From: CAYOEV01 sp964403075
GTDB lineage: Bacteria; Bacteroidota; Bacteroidia; Cytophagales; Cyclobacteriaceae
Assembly: GCA_964403075.1 (NCBI GenBank)
Contig: CAYOEV010000021.1
Location: 1-47,630, forward strand
Reading direction: 5' to 3'
DNA length: 47,630 nucleotides
Shown here: piece by piece, positions 36,623 to 45,351 of the stretch
How the letters are laid out: every line of letters begins with the position of its first letter
Position numbering within the stretch: position 1 is the first letter of the stretch
Notes under the pieces: generated by a model
Database searches by the model: none
The model's input: the letters and a program-made list of their open reading frames with translations, nothing else
What the model was told of the DNA's origin: nothing
Program-made: the position numbers and the translations under genes

Positions 36623-37365
36623 CGATGCAACTCACATTTAAAGTTTGGCGACAAGCAAGCCAAAAGAGTAAGGGAAAATTTGTCCGTTATCAGATGAATG
36701 ATCTTCACACGGACATGTCATTATTTGAAGCATTGGATACGCTCAACGAAGAACTGATGCAAAAAGGGGAAGACCCGATAGAGTTTGATCATGATTGCCG
36801 GGAAGGTATTTGTGGTCAGTGTGGTGTATGGATAAATGGAGAGGCGCACGGTCCTGGCGCCCACAATACGAGCTGCCAGGTCTATTTACGATCATTTACA
36901 GATGGACAAGTAGTGAACCTTGAGCCTTTCAGAGCCAAAAGTATGCCCGTGAAAAAAGACCTTAAAATTGACCGGTCTGCCATGGATCGAATCATTTCAG
37001 CGGGAGGATACATATCTGTCAAAACAGGTCAGGCACCTGATGCCAATGCCATACCCATTCCTGTAGAGCAGGCAGAAAAGGCGTTGGATGCCGCCTCTTG
37101 CATTGGCTGTGGCGCATGTATTGCCGCTTGTAAGAATACCAGTGCCTCTTTATTTACAGGTGCCAAGATCGCACATCTGGCTACTTTGCCACAAGGAAAA
37201 CCTGAAGCGAAATCAAGGGTAAAAAAGATGGTACAGGCCATGGATGCGGAAGGCTTCGGCGCTTGCAGTTTTACAAGGGCATGTGAAGCCGTATGTCCAC
37301 AAGAGATTTCGATCGCGGCCATCGTTTTGATGAATAGTGAGTACATTGGAACCGTGCTGGATTAA
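36619..37365 (+). CDS. sdhB: Succinate dehydrogenase/fumarate reductase iron-sulfur subunit
   Basis: A 248-residue electron-transfer subunit. The [2Fe-2S] ligands are in CREGICGQCG and a later Cys. The cubane-type clusters are held by CIGCGACIAAC and CSFTRACEAVCP. I start at 36619, where ATGA overlaps the sdhA stop and the protein begins MTMQLTFKVWRQ; the frame is open from 36517 but the extension lies inside sdhA. The accessory island begins about 100 bases after its stop. Confidence 0.94.
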   Translation: MTMQLTFKVWRQASQKSKGKFVRYQMNDLHTDMSLFEALDTLNEELMQKGEDPIEFDHDCREGICGQCGVWINGEAHGPGAHNTSCQVYLRSFTDGQVVNLEPFRAKSMPVKKDLKIDRSAMDRIISAGGYISVKTGQAPDANAIPIPVEQAEKALDAASCIGCGACIAACKNTSASLFTGAKIAHLATLPQGKPEAKSRVKKMVQAMDAEGFGACSFTRACEAVCPQEISIAAIVLMNSEYIGTVLD

Positions 37366-37466
37366 CTAACTATCATGCGGTACCGTAATCGTACTGCGTA
37401 GCGAACACTGATTTTTGGTTAAATATTTGCTGCGCTCATATTACAGCCAATCACTAGTTCTGTTAT

Positions 37467-37589
37467 ATAATGTCCTGCGTTATGTTAATATAGCTTTGGT
37501 TCTGGGTGGGGATTAATAGTTTAGAGTTGGCCTTTTTCGTCCTTAGAAGCAAATACCTCAATTTTTAGCAGAATTAGAGCACTCTTTTG
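37467..37589 (+). repeat. Left direct repeat flanking the phosphorothioation island
   Basis: Two blocks are shared with the right copy at 47458-47587. Bases 37467-37493 match 47458-47484 with one mismatch (containing GCGTTATGTTAATATAG). Bases 37533-37589 match 47531-47587 over all 57 bases (beginning TTTTTCGTCCTTAGAAGC). The spacer between blocks is 39 bases here and 46 in the right copy and is poorly conserved. Both copies have the same orientation. Confidence 0.88.
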
Positions 37590-37965
37590 GTATTTTTGGT
37601 TTTAAGATAGAGATGAGTGTAGGGGAGATCAAGGGTTCATCTCCACTGTTAAAGACAAACGATGAATAATAAATATTATCCTAAATATAAGGCAAATATT
37701 TAGATTAGGCACTGTGGTTGGGAATTGTATTGATAGATAATTTTTTTTCATTTTATAATTGACTTTTGTATATCGTGAATAAGATAAAATCTATGATTAA
37801 TTTGATGAAATAATTAAGCATTTCACACGGTGGAGTTACATAAATAGTTCTAAAAAATTCAATCCTATTATATTTAATCAGTTTAATTTTTGATATCACC
37901 AAAGCCTATTAGTAGGCTTACTAAAAACAGTCATATTTTCATATTCATATTCTTATTAGCTTAAA
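37590..37965 (+). promoter_or_regulatory. AT-rich leader region of the dnd operon with a stem-loop at 37902-37919
   Basis: About 375 AT-rich bases with no gene. A perfect hairpin (AAGCCTA, loop TTAG, TAGGCTT) ends 46 bases before the dndC ATG, a suitable place for an operator or an mRNA regulatory stem. GACTTTTG near 37762 and AATTTTTG near 37886 are each one base from the TAnnTTTG box. Confidence 0.45.
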
Positions 37966-39267
37966 ATGAATGACTTTTCGACCATAGAATCCGAAATCAT
38001 TTCCCAATACTTATATGATGAGAATCAATCAAGACCCTGGGTCATTGGATTTAGCGGGGGAAAGGATTCTACACTTCTTTTACAACTGGTTTGGAATGCC
38101 CTTCGAAAAATTCCTCATGAACTGCGAAACAGGGAAATCCATGTCATATGTAACAATACCCTTGTTGAGAACCCAAGGATTCTCACATTCATAGATAGAA
38201 CTTTACAGAAAATTCAGGAGGGGGCAAGTACACAAGGTTTGCCAATCACAGTGCAACAAACCACTCCGGAACTTGAAGATAGCTTTTGGACAAACCTGCT
38301 GGGGCGAGGATATCCGGCCCCAATTTCGAACTTTCGCTGGTGTACAGACCGGCTGAAAATAAAACCAACCACCAAATACATCCAAAGCATAATTGAAAAA
38401 AATGGGGAGGCTATTATTCTGCTTGGTACTCGTACCGATGAGAGCAGCACCCGTTCCCGGTCCATGAAAAAGCATGAAAAGTATGGACACGCCAGATTAA
38501 GAAAGCATGTTCTCCCCAATGCTTTTGTATATGCTCCAATTAAGGACATAACCACTAATCAAGTTTGGCAATATTTAATGCAAATGTCACCACCTTGGAG
38601 TGGTAGCCATAAAGAGTTGGTAACTCTATATCGCAATGCAAATAGTGATGATTGTCCATTAGTAATTGATGATACAACACCTTCTTGTGGAAATAGCAGG
38701 TTTGGTTGTTGGGTATGTACGGTAGTGAAGAAAGACAAATCCATGGAAGGGTTGATCGATAATGGTGAAGAGTGGATGTTGCCTTTAGTTGAAATAAGGA
38801 ACCTGGTTGCGGATGAGCGGAACAATCCTGAGTGGCGGGAGGAATTCAGGAAAAATGGACAACCGGGCCCAGGGGCTTACAGAGAATGGGTCAGGGCCAT
38901 GCTTTTAGAAAAAATTCTTGAAGCCCAGTATGAAATCCAGCAAGAGCAACCAGAGATGGAACTGGTGAGGCATCAGGAATTAGTGGCCATTCAATTGGCA
39001 TGGTACCGAGACGGACTATTCAAATACAAAGTATCAGAAATTTATAACCGTGTGAATAAAAAAAACATCGCTATGGGAGAACACGAAAAAAAATTACGCA
39101 AAGAGGAAGAGCTCCTCAAAGCCTCCTGCAAAGGGAATGAACAAGATTTTGAGTTGATTCAAGATTTACTCAAACTTCAAAAAACGAAAGTATTGATGAA
39201 GCGGAAGAGAGGCTTACAAGATGATATTAATACTAGAATTGATGCCTTTTTAAAATTGAAGAAATGA
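37966..39267 (+). CDS. dndC: DNA phosphorothioation sulfurtransferase DndC
   Basis: A 433-residue PAPS-reductase-like ATP pyrophosphatase. The PP-loop SGGKDS is at residues 30-35. Cys126 (FRWCTDR) and Cys241, Cys248 and Cys251 (CGNSRFGCWVC) are the probable [4Fe-4S] ligands. DndC takes sulfur from a cysteine desulfurase, activates the DNA backbone with ATP and, with DndD and DndE, replaces a non-bridging phosphate oxygen by sulfur. The C-terminal 110 residues are helical and Lys/Glu-rich. It is the first gene of a five-gene overlapping operon and overlaps dndD by four bases. No dndB precedes it. Confidence 0.9.
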   Translation: MNDFSTIESEIISQYLYDENQSRPWVIGFSGGKDSTLLLQLVWNALRKIPHELRNREIHVICNNTLVENPRILTFIDRTLQKIQEGASTQGLPITVQQTTPELEDSFWTNLLGRGYPAPISNFRWCTDRLKIKPTTKYIQSIIEKNGEAIILLGTRTDESSTRSRSMKKHEKYGHARLRKHVLPNAFVYAPIKDITTNQVWQYLMQMSPPWSGSHKELVTLYRNANSDDCPLVIDDTTPSCGNSRFGCWVCTVVKKDKSMEGLIDNGEEWMLPLVEIRNLVADERNNPEWREEFRKNGQPGPGAYREWVRAMLLEKILEAQYEIQQEQPEMELVRHQELVAIQLAWYRDGLFKYKVSEIYNRVNKKNIAMGEHEKKLRKEEELLKASCKGNEQDFELIQDLLKLQKTKVLMKRKRGLQDDINTRIDAFLKLKK

Positions 39268-41378
39268 TTTTTAAGGAAGCCGAGTTTAGTAATTTCCGAA
39301 TCTATAAGGGAACGAACATTATTTACCTCGCTCCTGAAGCGGACAAAAATATTTCCATTGTAAGCGGACTCAACGGGTACGGCAAAACAACCTTTCTCAT
39401 GGGACTGGTCTGGTGCCTATATGGGCGGCAAATGGATCAGGTAGATGATTTTTACAAGAAGGAGATCAAAGGATATGGTGGCTATGATAAATATATTGGG
39501 AATAGTCTTAATCGACTAGCACATAAGGAAGGTGATACCAAATTCCATGTATCAATTGTTATAAGTGACGTCAATATCCCTGAAATTCCCTGTCAGGAGA
39601 TCAAGATCACCAGAACCTACGACATCATCACTGGAGCTTCTGACAATGTAAAGATTTTAATTGATGGACATGAAAGTGAATTAGTCAGAGACTTAGGAGA
39701 TGATAAATTGACCGCAGAAGAAATTTTCATTCGCGATTTTGTCATGCCCATGGAGATCGCAAAGTTTTTCTTCTTTGATGCTGAGAAAATCATCACTCTG
39801 GCGGAATCCGCCAGCAAAGAACAAAGAAGAACCCTCAATAGGGCTTACTCCGAAGTTTTGGGGATTAAAAAGTATGAAGACCTGAAGGATGAACTGGAAG
39901 AATATCAACTAAGAATCCGGCAAGACTCTGCAAGCCCGGAAGAACGAAAAGATTTGAGCCGCTTGCAAAGCGAGGTGGATAACTATTTGATCGATATTGA
40001 AGAAAAAGATGATGAGATAACTACCAAAACAGCAGAACAAGAAAAACTTCAATCTGAATCAAATCAAATTCAGGAAAAACTTATTCGAGAAGGCAATCAA
40101 ATGAGCGTGGCGCAGCTCGAAGAATTGAGATCAAAGGTTTCCGAATATGAACAGAAAATTAGTAACCTGCAAGATCAACTGAGAGCTTCATATGACATGA
40201 TCCCCTTTGCAATTGCCGGAGAAATGCTATTAGGTGTGAGGAAGCAACTAGAAATAGAATCTGAACTCAGAAACGCCCAGCTTAATCAGGAAAAAGTAAA
40301 GAGTACTACGGATAAAATCATCAATGACTTAATCGCTCAGCCTAAACCTGCAGATATTATAATCGACTATCGAGTTCAGGACTATTACAAGACAACCATC
40401 AAAAATCTCATTAAAAAGCATTTTTTTGCCAACGTTCCCCAAATAGATGAAGACTTTCAGTCAATTCATGATTATTCGGATACAGAAAAAAATGAGTTGA
40501 GTGTATTGGCTAACAACCTCAAGCTTTCTTTCAAGGAATCCTTCAGAAGAATAAATACAGATTATAATTATTACAGAAATGAGCTTTCTTCTATCAGGAG
40601 GACATTGAAAGCAGCAGAATCCAATGCCGAAGATCCCGTGGTTACAGCTCTTCGTGACAAGAAAGGGATTGCTGACGAACGAGTTGAGTCGATTAATTCT
40701 GAGCTGGCCAGTTTGAATCAAGAGATTGGAGCCTTAAACAATAATATCGTTCAGCACCGAAAACGAATCGAAGATATTTCAAAGAAAATTGAGGTCTCCA
40801 AAAAGAACAAATCAAAAGATGAGACAGCTCAACGTTTGTTACAAGAGTTAACGGGGTTTATTGAGGATTTTAAAAAGCAAAAGAAAGAGTCTCTCGAAAA
40901 AGAAATCTTATCAGGCCTCAATAGCTTGATGCACAAAAAGAACTTTATTCGAAAAGTTGAAGTAGACATTATAGGTGATGAAATTGATATTCAATTACGT
41001 AACGAAAGAAATGAAATCATAAGGAAGGAGGGCCTTTCCAATGGAGAAAAACAAATGTATGCTTCCGCTCTATTAAAGGGATTGGTGGAAGAATCCAATA
41101 TTGAATTTCCGGTATTCATTGATAGTCCCATGCAAAAATTTGATGTCGAACACGCAGAGAATATTGTTCGTTATTTCTATCCCAATATCAGTGATCAGGT
41201 AGTGATTTTCCCTTTAATCAAAAAGGAAATGACGGCTGATGAGTATAAAATTATACTGCCTAAGGTCTCTAATGCTTATTTGATCAATAACCTGGGCAAT
41301 GACCAATCTGAATTCAGGGAAGTAAATCCGGCTGATTTATTTAATCAATTCGAAGAAACAAGGCAGCATGCAGTTTAA
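39264..41378 (+). CDS. dndD: DNA phosphorothioation SMC-like ATPase DndD
   Basis: A 704-residue SMC/Rad50-like ATPase. Walker A GLNGYGKT is at residues 35-42; a long coiled coil spans about 190-570, and the C-terminal half-head has signature LSNGE at 591-595 and Walker B FIDSP with D620. In Dnd systems this ATPase is thought to open or nick-space DNA for sulfur insertion. It overlaps dndC by four bases and the DndE-HerA gene by 11. Confidence 0.9.
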   Translation: MIFKEAEFSNFRIYKGTNIIYLAPEADKNISIVSGLNGYGKTTFLMGLVWCLYGRQMDQVDDFYKKEIKGYGGYDKYIGNSLNRLAHKEGDTKFHVSIVISDVNIPEIPCQEIKITRTYDIITGASDNVKILIDGHESELVRDLGDDKLTAEEIFIRDFVMPMEIAKFFFFDAEKIITLAESASKEQRRTLNRAYSEVLGIKKYEDLKDELEEYQLRIRQDSASPEERKDLSRLQSEVDNYLIDIEEKDDEITTKTAEQEKLQSESNQIQEKLIREGNQMSVAQLEELRSKVSEYEQKISNLQDQLRASYDMIPFAIAGEMLLGVRKQLEIESELRNAQLNQEKVKSTTDKIINDLIAQPKPADIIIDYRVQDYYKTTIKNLIKKHFFANVPQIDEDFQSIHDYSDTEKNELSVLANNLKLSFKESFRRINTDYNYYRNELSSIRRTLKAAESNAEDPVVTALRDKKGIADERVESINSELASLNQEIGALNNNIVQHRKRIEDISKKIEVSKKNKSKDETAQRLLQELTGFIEDFKKQKKESLEKEILSGLNSLMHKKNFIRKVEVDIIGDEIDIQLRNERNEIIRKEGLSNGEKQMYASALLKGLVEESNIEFPVFIDSPMQKFDVEHAENIVRYFYPNISDQVVIFPLIKKEMTADEYKIILPKVSNAYLINNLGNDQSEFREVNPADLFNQFEETRQHAV

Positions 41379-42957
41379 TATCAAGACATCTGGAGCGAAT
41401 AAAGAGGTCGTTTCGAACCTCACCAGTAAACTCAACTTTGGGACTGAGAATATCATCTCAAGAATTGCTTTCTCCTACTCTATTGCTCAAAACATTCAAC
41501 TAGACCTCAAGAAAGATTACGTTGATGCCAAAGGGAAAGAATATAAAGATGATGTGCTTTTTGGGCGGTATAAAGATTTTTATGTGGCACTGGTTTGTCA
41601 GCATTATAGCCTTCATAAAACTGAGCCTGAGATTGGAAAATATATTAAGATGCACATTGATGACGGCTTGTACCGTATCGACAAGATTTTCCTTGACAAC
41701 CCAAATTACAACACCTTTGATTTTCTCTCTGCTGAGGTAGAAAAGGGTATTGAAGCATTAGAGTCCTCTGATATATCTTTTGAGCCTATAATCTATGATG
41801 AAAAGACCCGCCACCTGAAAATCAAGGACAAGGTGGCCTATATGGAACTGATCGAAATAGAAGTAGGCAAAACGCTTGATTCAGGTGAGCCGATCAAGTT
41901 TCGGGTCAACGATGTAAACATCCACAACAACCAGCATATCGCCGTAGCGGGTGCTTCGGGTACCGGAAAGACACAGTTTGCTTTGGAATTTCTCCGGCAA
42001 ATGAATGTAGCCGCTAAAGGCGTGGTAAATTTCGTTTACCTAGATTTCAAGGGGCTGAAAGGGGATGACCTCAATTATCTGAAGCCCTTTTTCGAAAAGA
42101 CCAATACCACGTACATCGACTGCCCACAAAAGCCGTTTCCACTCAACCCGCTTTCATTCATTGATAAAGACAATGAAACCAACAAAAAAATGGGAGTGGC
42201 CAAGTTTGTGGACATAATTTCCAGCTTTGCTAACATCGGGAAGAATAAAGAACAATCACTGCGGGAGGGAACACTGGCCGCATTTGATAGCCATGCCAAG
42301 GACGGGAAATACCCAAGTATGAAGGAGGTCTATGATTTGGTGATGGACATAGAGGGTGACAAACAAAGTACGCTTAAGAACATCCTTTTCAGCCTGAGTG
42401 ACTACACCATCTTTGAAACAAAAATAGATCCTTTAAACACCTTTCTGGACAGGAACTATTATTTTTCGCTATCAGGTGACTTGCCATCCGAGATTCGATT
42501 TACTTCAACCTTCCTGGTCATCAACTACATCTACAACACCTTTATGAACATGGCCAATACGCCGGTGGAGCATGGAAAGGTGGGGATGCGGTATGTATTC
42601 CTGATTGATGAAGCGCACAATGTGTTTAACAACAAAAAGGCACAGGGGCTACTTGACAAAATCCTTAGAGAAATTCGCTCAAAAGGCGTCTCGGTATTCC
42701 TGCTCTCTCAGGGCATAGAAGAGTTTAACCAGCCGGATATCGATTTCTCAAGCAATTGTGAAACAGCTTTCCTTTTAGACATCAAAGACAAAAGCAACGT
42801 ACGGTTGATGAGTAAATTTTTAGGAGTTGGTGAGAAGGAGCACAATGCTTTGATAAAGAATATGGGAAAAATTAGCAAAGGCCAATGTCTTACGAACCTT
42901 AAGGAAAATCCAGCTCTGAACGTAATACAATTAAAACAACTTCTCAATCATGAGTGA
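41368..42957 (+). CDS. dndE: DndE domain fused to a HerA-type DNA translocase
   Basis: A 529-residue fusion. Residues 1-115 resemble DndE (NLTSKLNFGTENIISRIAFS, then a helical region ending near KMHIDDGLYRID), a small nicked-DNA-binding protein usually encoded alone. Residues about 170-529 are a HerA/FtsK-like ATPase: Walker A GASGTGKT at 195-202, Walker B FLIDEAHN with D414/E415, and a sensor region VSVFLLSQG. HerA enzymes form hexamers that pump DNA. Fusion suggests that modification is directly tied to DNA translocation. Overlaps: 11 bases with dndD, eight with the next gene. Confidence 0.85.
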   Translation: MQFNIKTSGANKEVVSNLTSKLNFGTENIISRIAFSYSIAQNIQLDLKKDYVDAKGKEYKDDVLFGRYKDFYVALVCQHYSLHKTEPEIGKYIKMHIDDGLYRIDKIFLDNPNYNTFDFLSAEVEKGIEALESSDISFEPIIYDEKTRHLKIKDKVAYMELIEIEVGKTLDSGEPIKFRVNDVNIHNNQHIAVAGASGTGKTQFALEFLRQMNVAAKGVVNFVYLDFKGLKGDDLNYLKPFFEKTNTTYIDCPQKPFPLNPLSFIDKDNETNKKMGVAKFVDIISSFANIGKNKEQSLREGTLAAFDSHAKDGKYPSMKEVYDLVMDIEGDKQSTLKNILFSLSDYTIFETKIDPLNTFLDRNYYFSLSGDLPSEIRFTSTFLVINYIYNTFMNMANTPVEHGKVGMRYVFLIDEAHNVFNNKKAQGLLDKILREIRSKGVSVFLLSQGIEEFNQPDIDFSSNCETAFLLDIKDKSNVRLMSKFLGVGEKEHNALIKNMGKISKGQCLTNLKENPALNVIQLKQLLNHE

Positions 42958-44263
42958 AAGAATCATTAAAGGATCACCAACAAAAGAATTTTTCATTGAC
43001 ATGCTGACACGGGACATCCGATTGGATAGGGCGATTATTGATTTGGTCGACAACTGTATTGATGGAGCAAAAAATCTAAAAGAACAAGAGAACTATGAAG
43101 GACTTCATGTAGCCATTCAGTTCTCAGAAGACAGCTTTTCAATAAGGGACAATTGCGGGGGCTTTCCTTTGCAGGTAGCCCAGGAATATGCATTCCGATT
43201 CGGTAGACCTAAAGGCGCAGATTTTGTTAAGCATTCCATTGGTAGGTTTGGAGTAGGCATGAAAAGATCACTGCTAAAAATGGGTAGGAATTTTAGCGTT
43301 GAATCTAAACATGGAGATGATCATTTTCTAGTGGATGTGGATGTGGTTGAATGGCTCAAGAAGCCGGAAAACTGGGATTTTAGTTATTTAGAACATGACG
43401 ATATACCTAAAGATAAAAGCAGACTTAATGGAGAGGGCGGGACGGTTATTCATGTTAGCAATTTATACGATAACATAAAAGACGATTTTCGAGATGTGGA
43501 ATTCCATAATAAACTCCGAAGAGAGATTAGTATGGCGTTGAGCTACAGTTTATTGAAAAATATTAAGATTGAAGTTAATTCAACTGATATCAAAAGAATT
43601 GATATTGGTTTACTTGAATCGGAAGAATTAAGACCAGTTTTCATAAAGAAGGAATTTGAAAACGTAACCGTTAGAATATATGCAGGTGTAGGCGAATATT
43701 TTCCACAACGTGCGGGATGGTATATTTTCTGCAATGATAGACTTGTTCTTGAAGCTGACAAATCTTACACAACTGGTTGGAAAGAAAATAAAGATGATGA
43801 GGGTAATATTGTGAAATATCATAATGATTATGCAATGTTCAGGGGAGCAATCTTTTTTGATTCACCTAACTCTATTAACCTTCCAATGACAACCACTAAG
43901 ACAGGAATTGATTCAAATCATTCTGTTTTCAAAGCAACGAGACCATATATCTTACAAGCCTTAAAACAAGTTGTGTCATTTCTTAAGAAGGTTGAAGACA
44001 AAGAAGAAGGTGAAACAATTATTAACAGTTCAAATATAATTGACATTACTGAGGTAAGGAATAATGAAAAAAAATATAAGGAAATTTTTAAGCACCCATC
44101 CACAAACAAACAGATGAGGGCCAATAAATATGTTAACATTACCTATGCTAAAGAAAGAGCCTTGGTGGAGAAAGTGAAGGTTTTTTTTGGAGTATCCACG
44201 AGTCAAGAGGTAGGCATAAGGACTTTTGACTACTTTGTTTCAATGAATGAGGACGAGCTATGA
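42950..44263 (+). CDS. GHKL ATPase, paraMORC/MutL-like
   Basis: A 437-residue protein whose first 200 residues form a GHKL ATP-binding domain: N box IIDLVDNCIDGA (29-40), G1 box DNCGG (67-71) and G2 box GRFGVGMK (98-105). A middle region to about 340 ends in LPMTTTKTGIDSNHSVF, consistent with an S5-like transducer carrying a catalytic Lys. No nuclease motif is seen. Prokaryotic MORC-like GHKL proteins were linked by gene neighbourhood to restriction systems (Iyer, Abhiman and Aravind 2008). It overlaps the DndE-HerA gene by eight bases and the next gene by four, so it belongs to the Dnd system. Its sequence is visibly AT-rich. Confidence 0.82.
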   Translation: MSERIIKGSPTKEFFIDMLTRDIRLDRAIIDLVDNCIDGAKNLKEQENYEGLHVAIQFSEDSFSIRDNCGGFPLQVAQEYAFRFGRPKGADFVKHSIGRFGVGMKRSLLKMGRNFSVESKHGDDHFLVDVDVVEWLKKPENWDFSYLEHDDIPKDKSRLNGEGGTVIHVSNLYDNIKDDFRDVEFHNKLRREISMALSYSLLKNIKIEVNSTDIKRIDIGLLESEELRPVFIKKEFENVTVRIYAGVGEYFPQRAGWYIFCNDRLVLEADKSYTTGWKENKDDEGNIVKYHNDYAMFRGAIFFDSPNSINLPMTTTKTGIDSNHSVFKATRPYILQALKQVVSFLKKVEDKEEGETIINSSNIIDITEVRNNEKKYKEIFKHPSTNKQMRANKYVNITYAKERALVEKVKVFFGVSTSQEVGIRTFDYFVSMNEDEL

Positions 44264-45225
44264 GACCTCCAACCTATGAAATGTTTAATTATAACTGCCG
44301 ACCGGCAAAAGCAATTGAGAGAAGAATTTTCTTAGATGTTCTCAAAGAGATTTATGGAGTTTCACCCGAAAAAGACCTCTCCTATATCGGCTTGGGTTCA
44401 ATCTATTTCACTGATTTCAGAATGATTCATAAGGAATTGAATATCAATGAAATGATAAATATTGAACTCAATGAGCAGGATAAAGAACGTTTCAAATTCA
44501 ATAAACCATTCAAATGCATAAAGCTTAAGTGGGGTAGAAGTACGGATGTGTTGCCCGTGCTTGATTGGGGAGGGAGAAAAATAGTGTGGATGGATTATGA
44601 TGAAAATCTTCAACCTTTTATGTTTGATGATTTAGAAACTATTTTTTCTTACCTAAAACCAGGAAGCTTCTATTTCTTCACTTGCAACAGTTCATTAACA
44701 AAATATCAAAATAAGAAGACTAGTACTTATGACCAAGAACGTTTTGTAAATGATTTCAATGACTATGCGCCGTTAGGATTAAAACCGGAGGATTTGACCT
44801 CTTCCAACTCTACAGTACTTATTCGAAACATGATTTTGAATCGAATTAACCGGATTTTGGCGGATAGGAATGCTATGACGACTGAAGAAGATCATCTAGT
44901 ATTTACTCAAATACTTAATATTAAATATAAGGATGGTGCGACAATGTACTCATATGGAGGATACATAGCCAAAAAGAAAACACTTGGAGAGTTCAAGAAA
45001 AATGGATTGAAAAAATTACCCTTTGTTAGCTACAATCAGGACATTTTAGATTTGAAATCACCGATAATCACTAACAAGGAAATAGACCTTATGAATTCAT
45101 TTCTCCCACATGGAGAGAAAAGGTTCATGAATTTGAAGAAAATATCTTTTATACCTGAGGATGAACGAGGCAAGTATTACAAAACATATAGGTACTACCC
45201 TTACTATGCTGAATTGAGAAATTAG
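44260..45225 (+). CDS. Rossmann-fold methyltransferase-like protein, last gene of the dnd operon
   Basis: A 321-residue protein that I recognise only by fold. An N-terminal helical part (RPAKAIERRIFLDVLKEIYG) is followed by motif-I-like YIGLGSIYF (42-50), an acidic strand end in INIELNE near 67-73, and VWMDYDENL (109-117), then FYFFTCN. This is the order of an S-adenosylmethionine-binding fold, but the glycine loop is unusual and no base-methylase catalytic motif (NPPY, PCQ) is seen. It overlaps the GHKL gene as ATGA, implying a paired function. It could be a methyltransferase, a nucleotide sensor or an inactive relative. Confidence 0.65.
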   Translation: MRPPTYEMFNYNCRPAKAIERRIFLDVLKEIYGVSPEKDLSYIGLGSIYFTDFRMIHKELNINEMINIELNEQDKERFKFNKPFKCIKLKWGRSTDVLPVLDWGGRKIVWMDYDENLQPFMFDDLETIFSYLKPGSFYFFTCNSSLTKYQNKKTSTYDQERFVNDFNDYAPLGLKPEDLTSSNSTVLIRNMILNRINRILADRNAMTTEEDHLVFTQILNIKYKDGATMYSYGGYIAKKKTLGEFKKNGLKKLPFVSYNQDILDLKSPIITNKEIDLMNSFLPHGEKRFMNLKKISFIPEDERGKYYKTYRYYPYYAELRN

Positions 45226-45316
45226 AAGCAATTAGTGTGAAGTACAACTAAAGTTTGGAGTTGCGCGCCAATGGCTCTAGCTGACTCTTTAATTTCAGAA
45301 AGAGAAAAAACTTTTT

Positions 45317-45348
45317 ATCATTTGTAGCTGGTGAAGGCTACAAAATGA
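45317..45348 (-). terminator. Stem-loop between the dnd operon and the kilA-N remnant
   Basis: An 8-bp perfect stem (TTTGTAGC / GCTACAAA, loop TGGTGAAG) is extended by ATCA/TGAT across a one-base bulge. On the minus strand it is followed by AAAAAG and then six Ts, so it most likely ends minus-strand transcripts; on the plus strand no T-run follows. Confidence 0.45.
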
Positions 45349-45351
45349 TCA

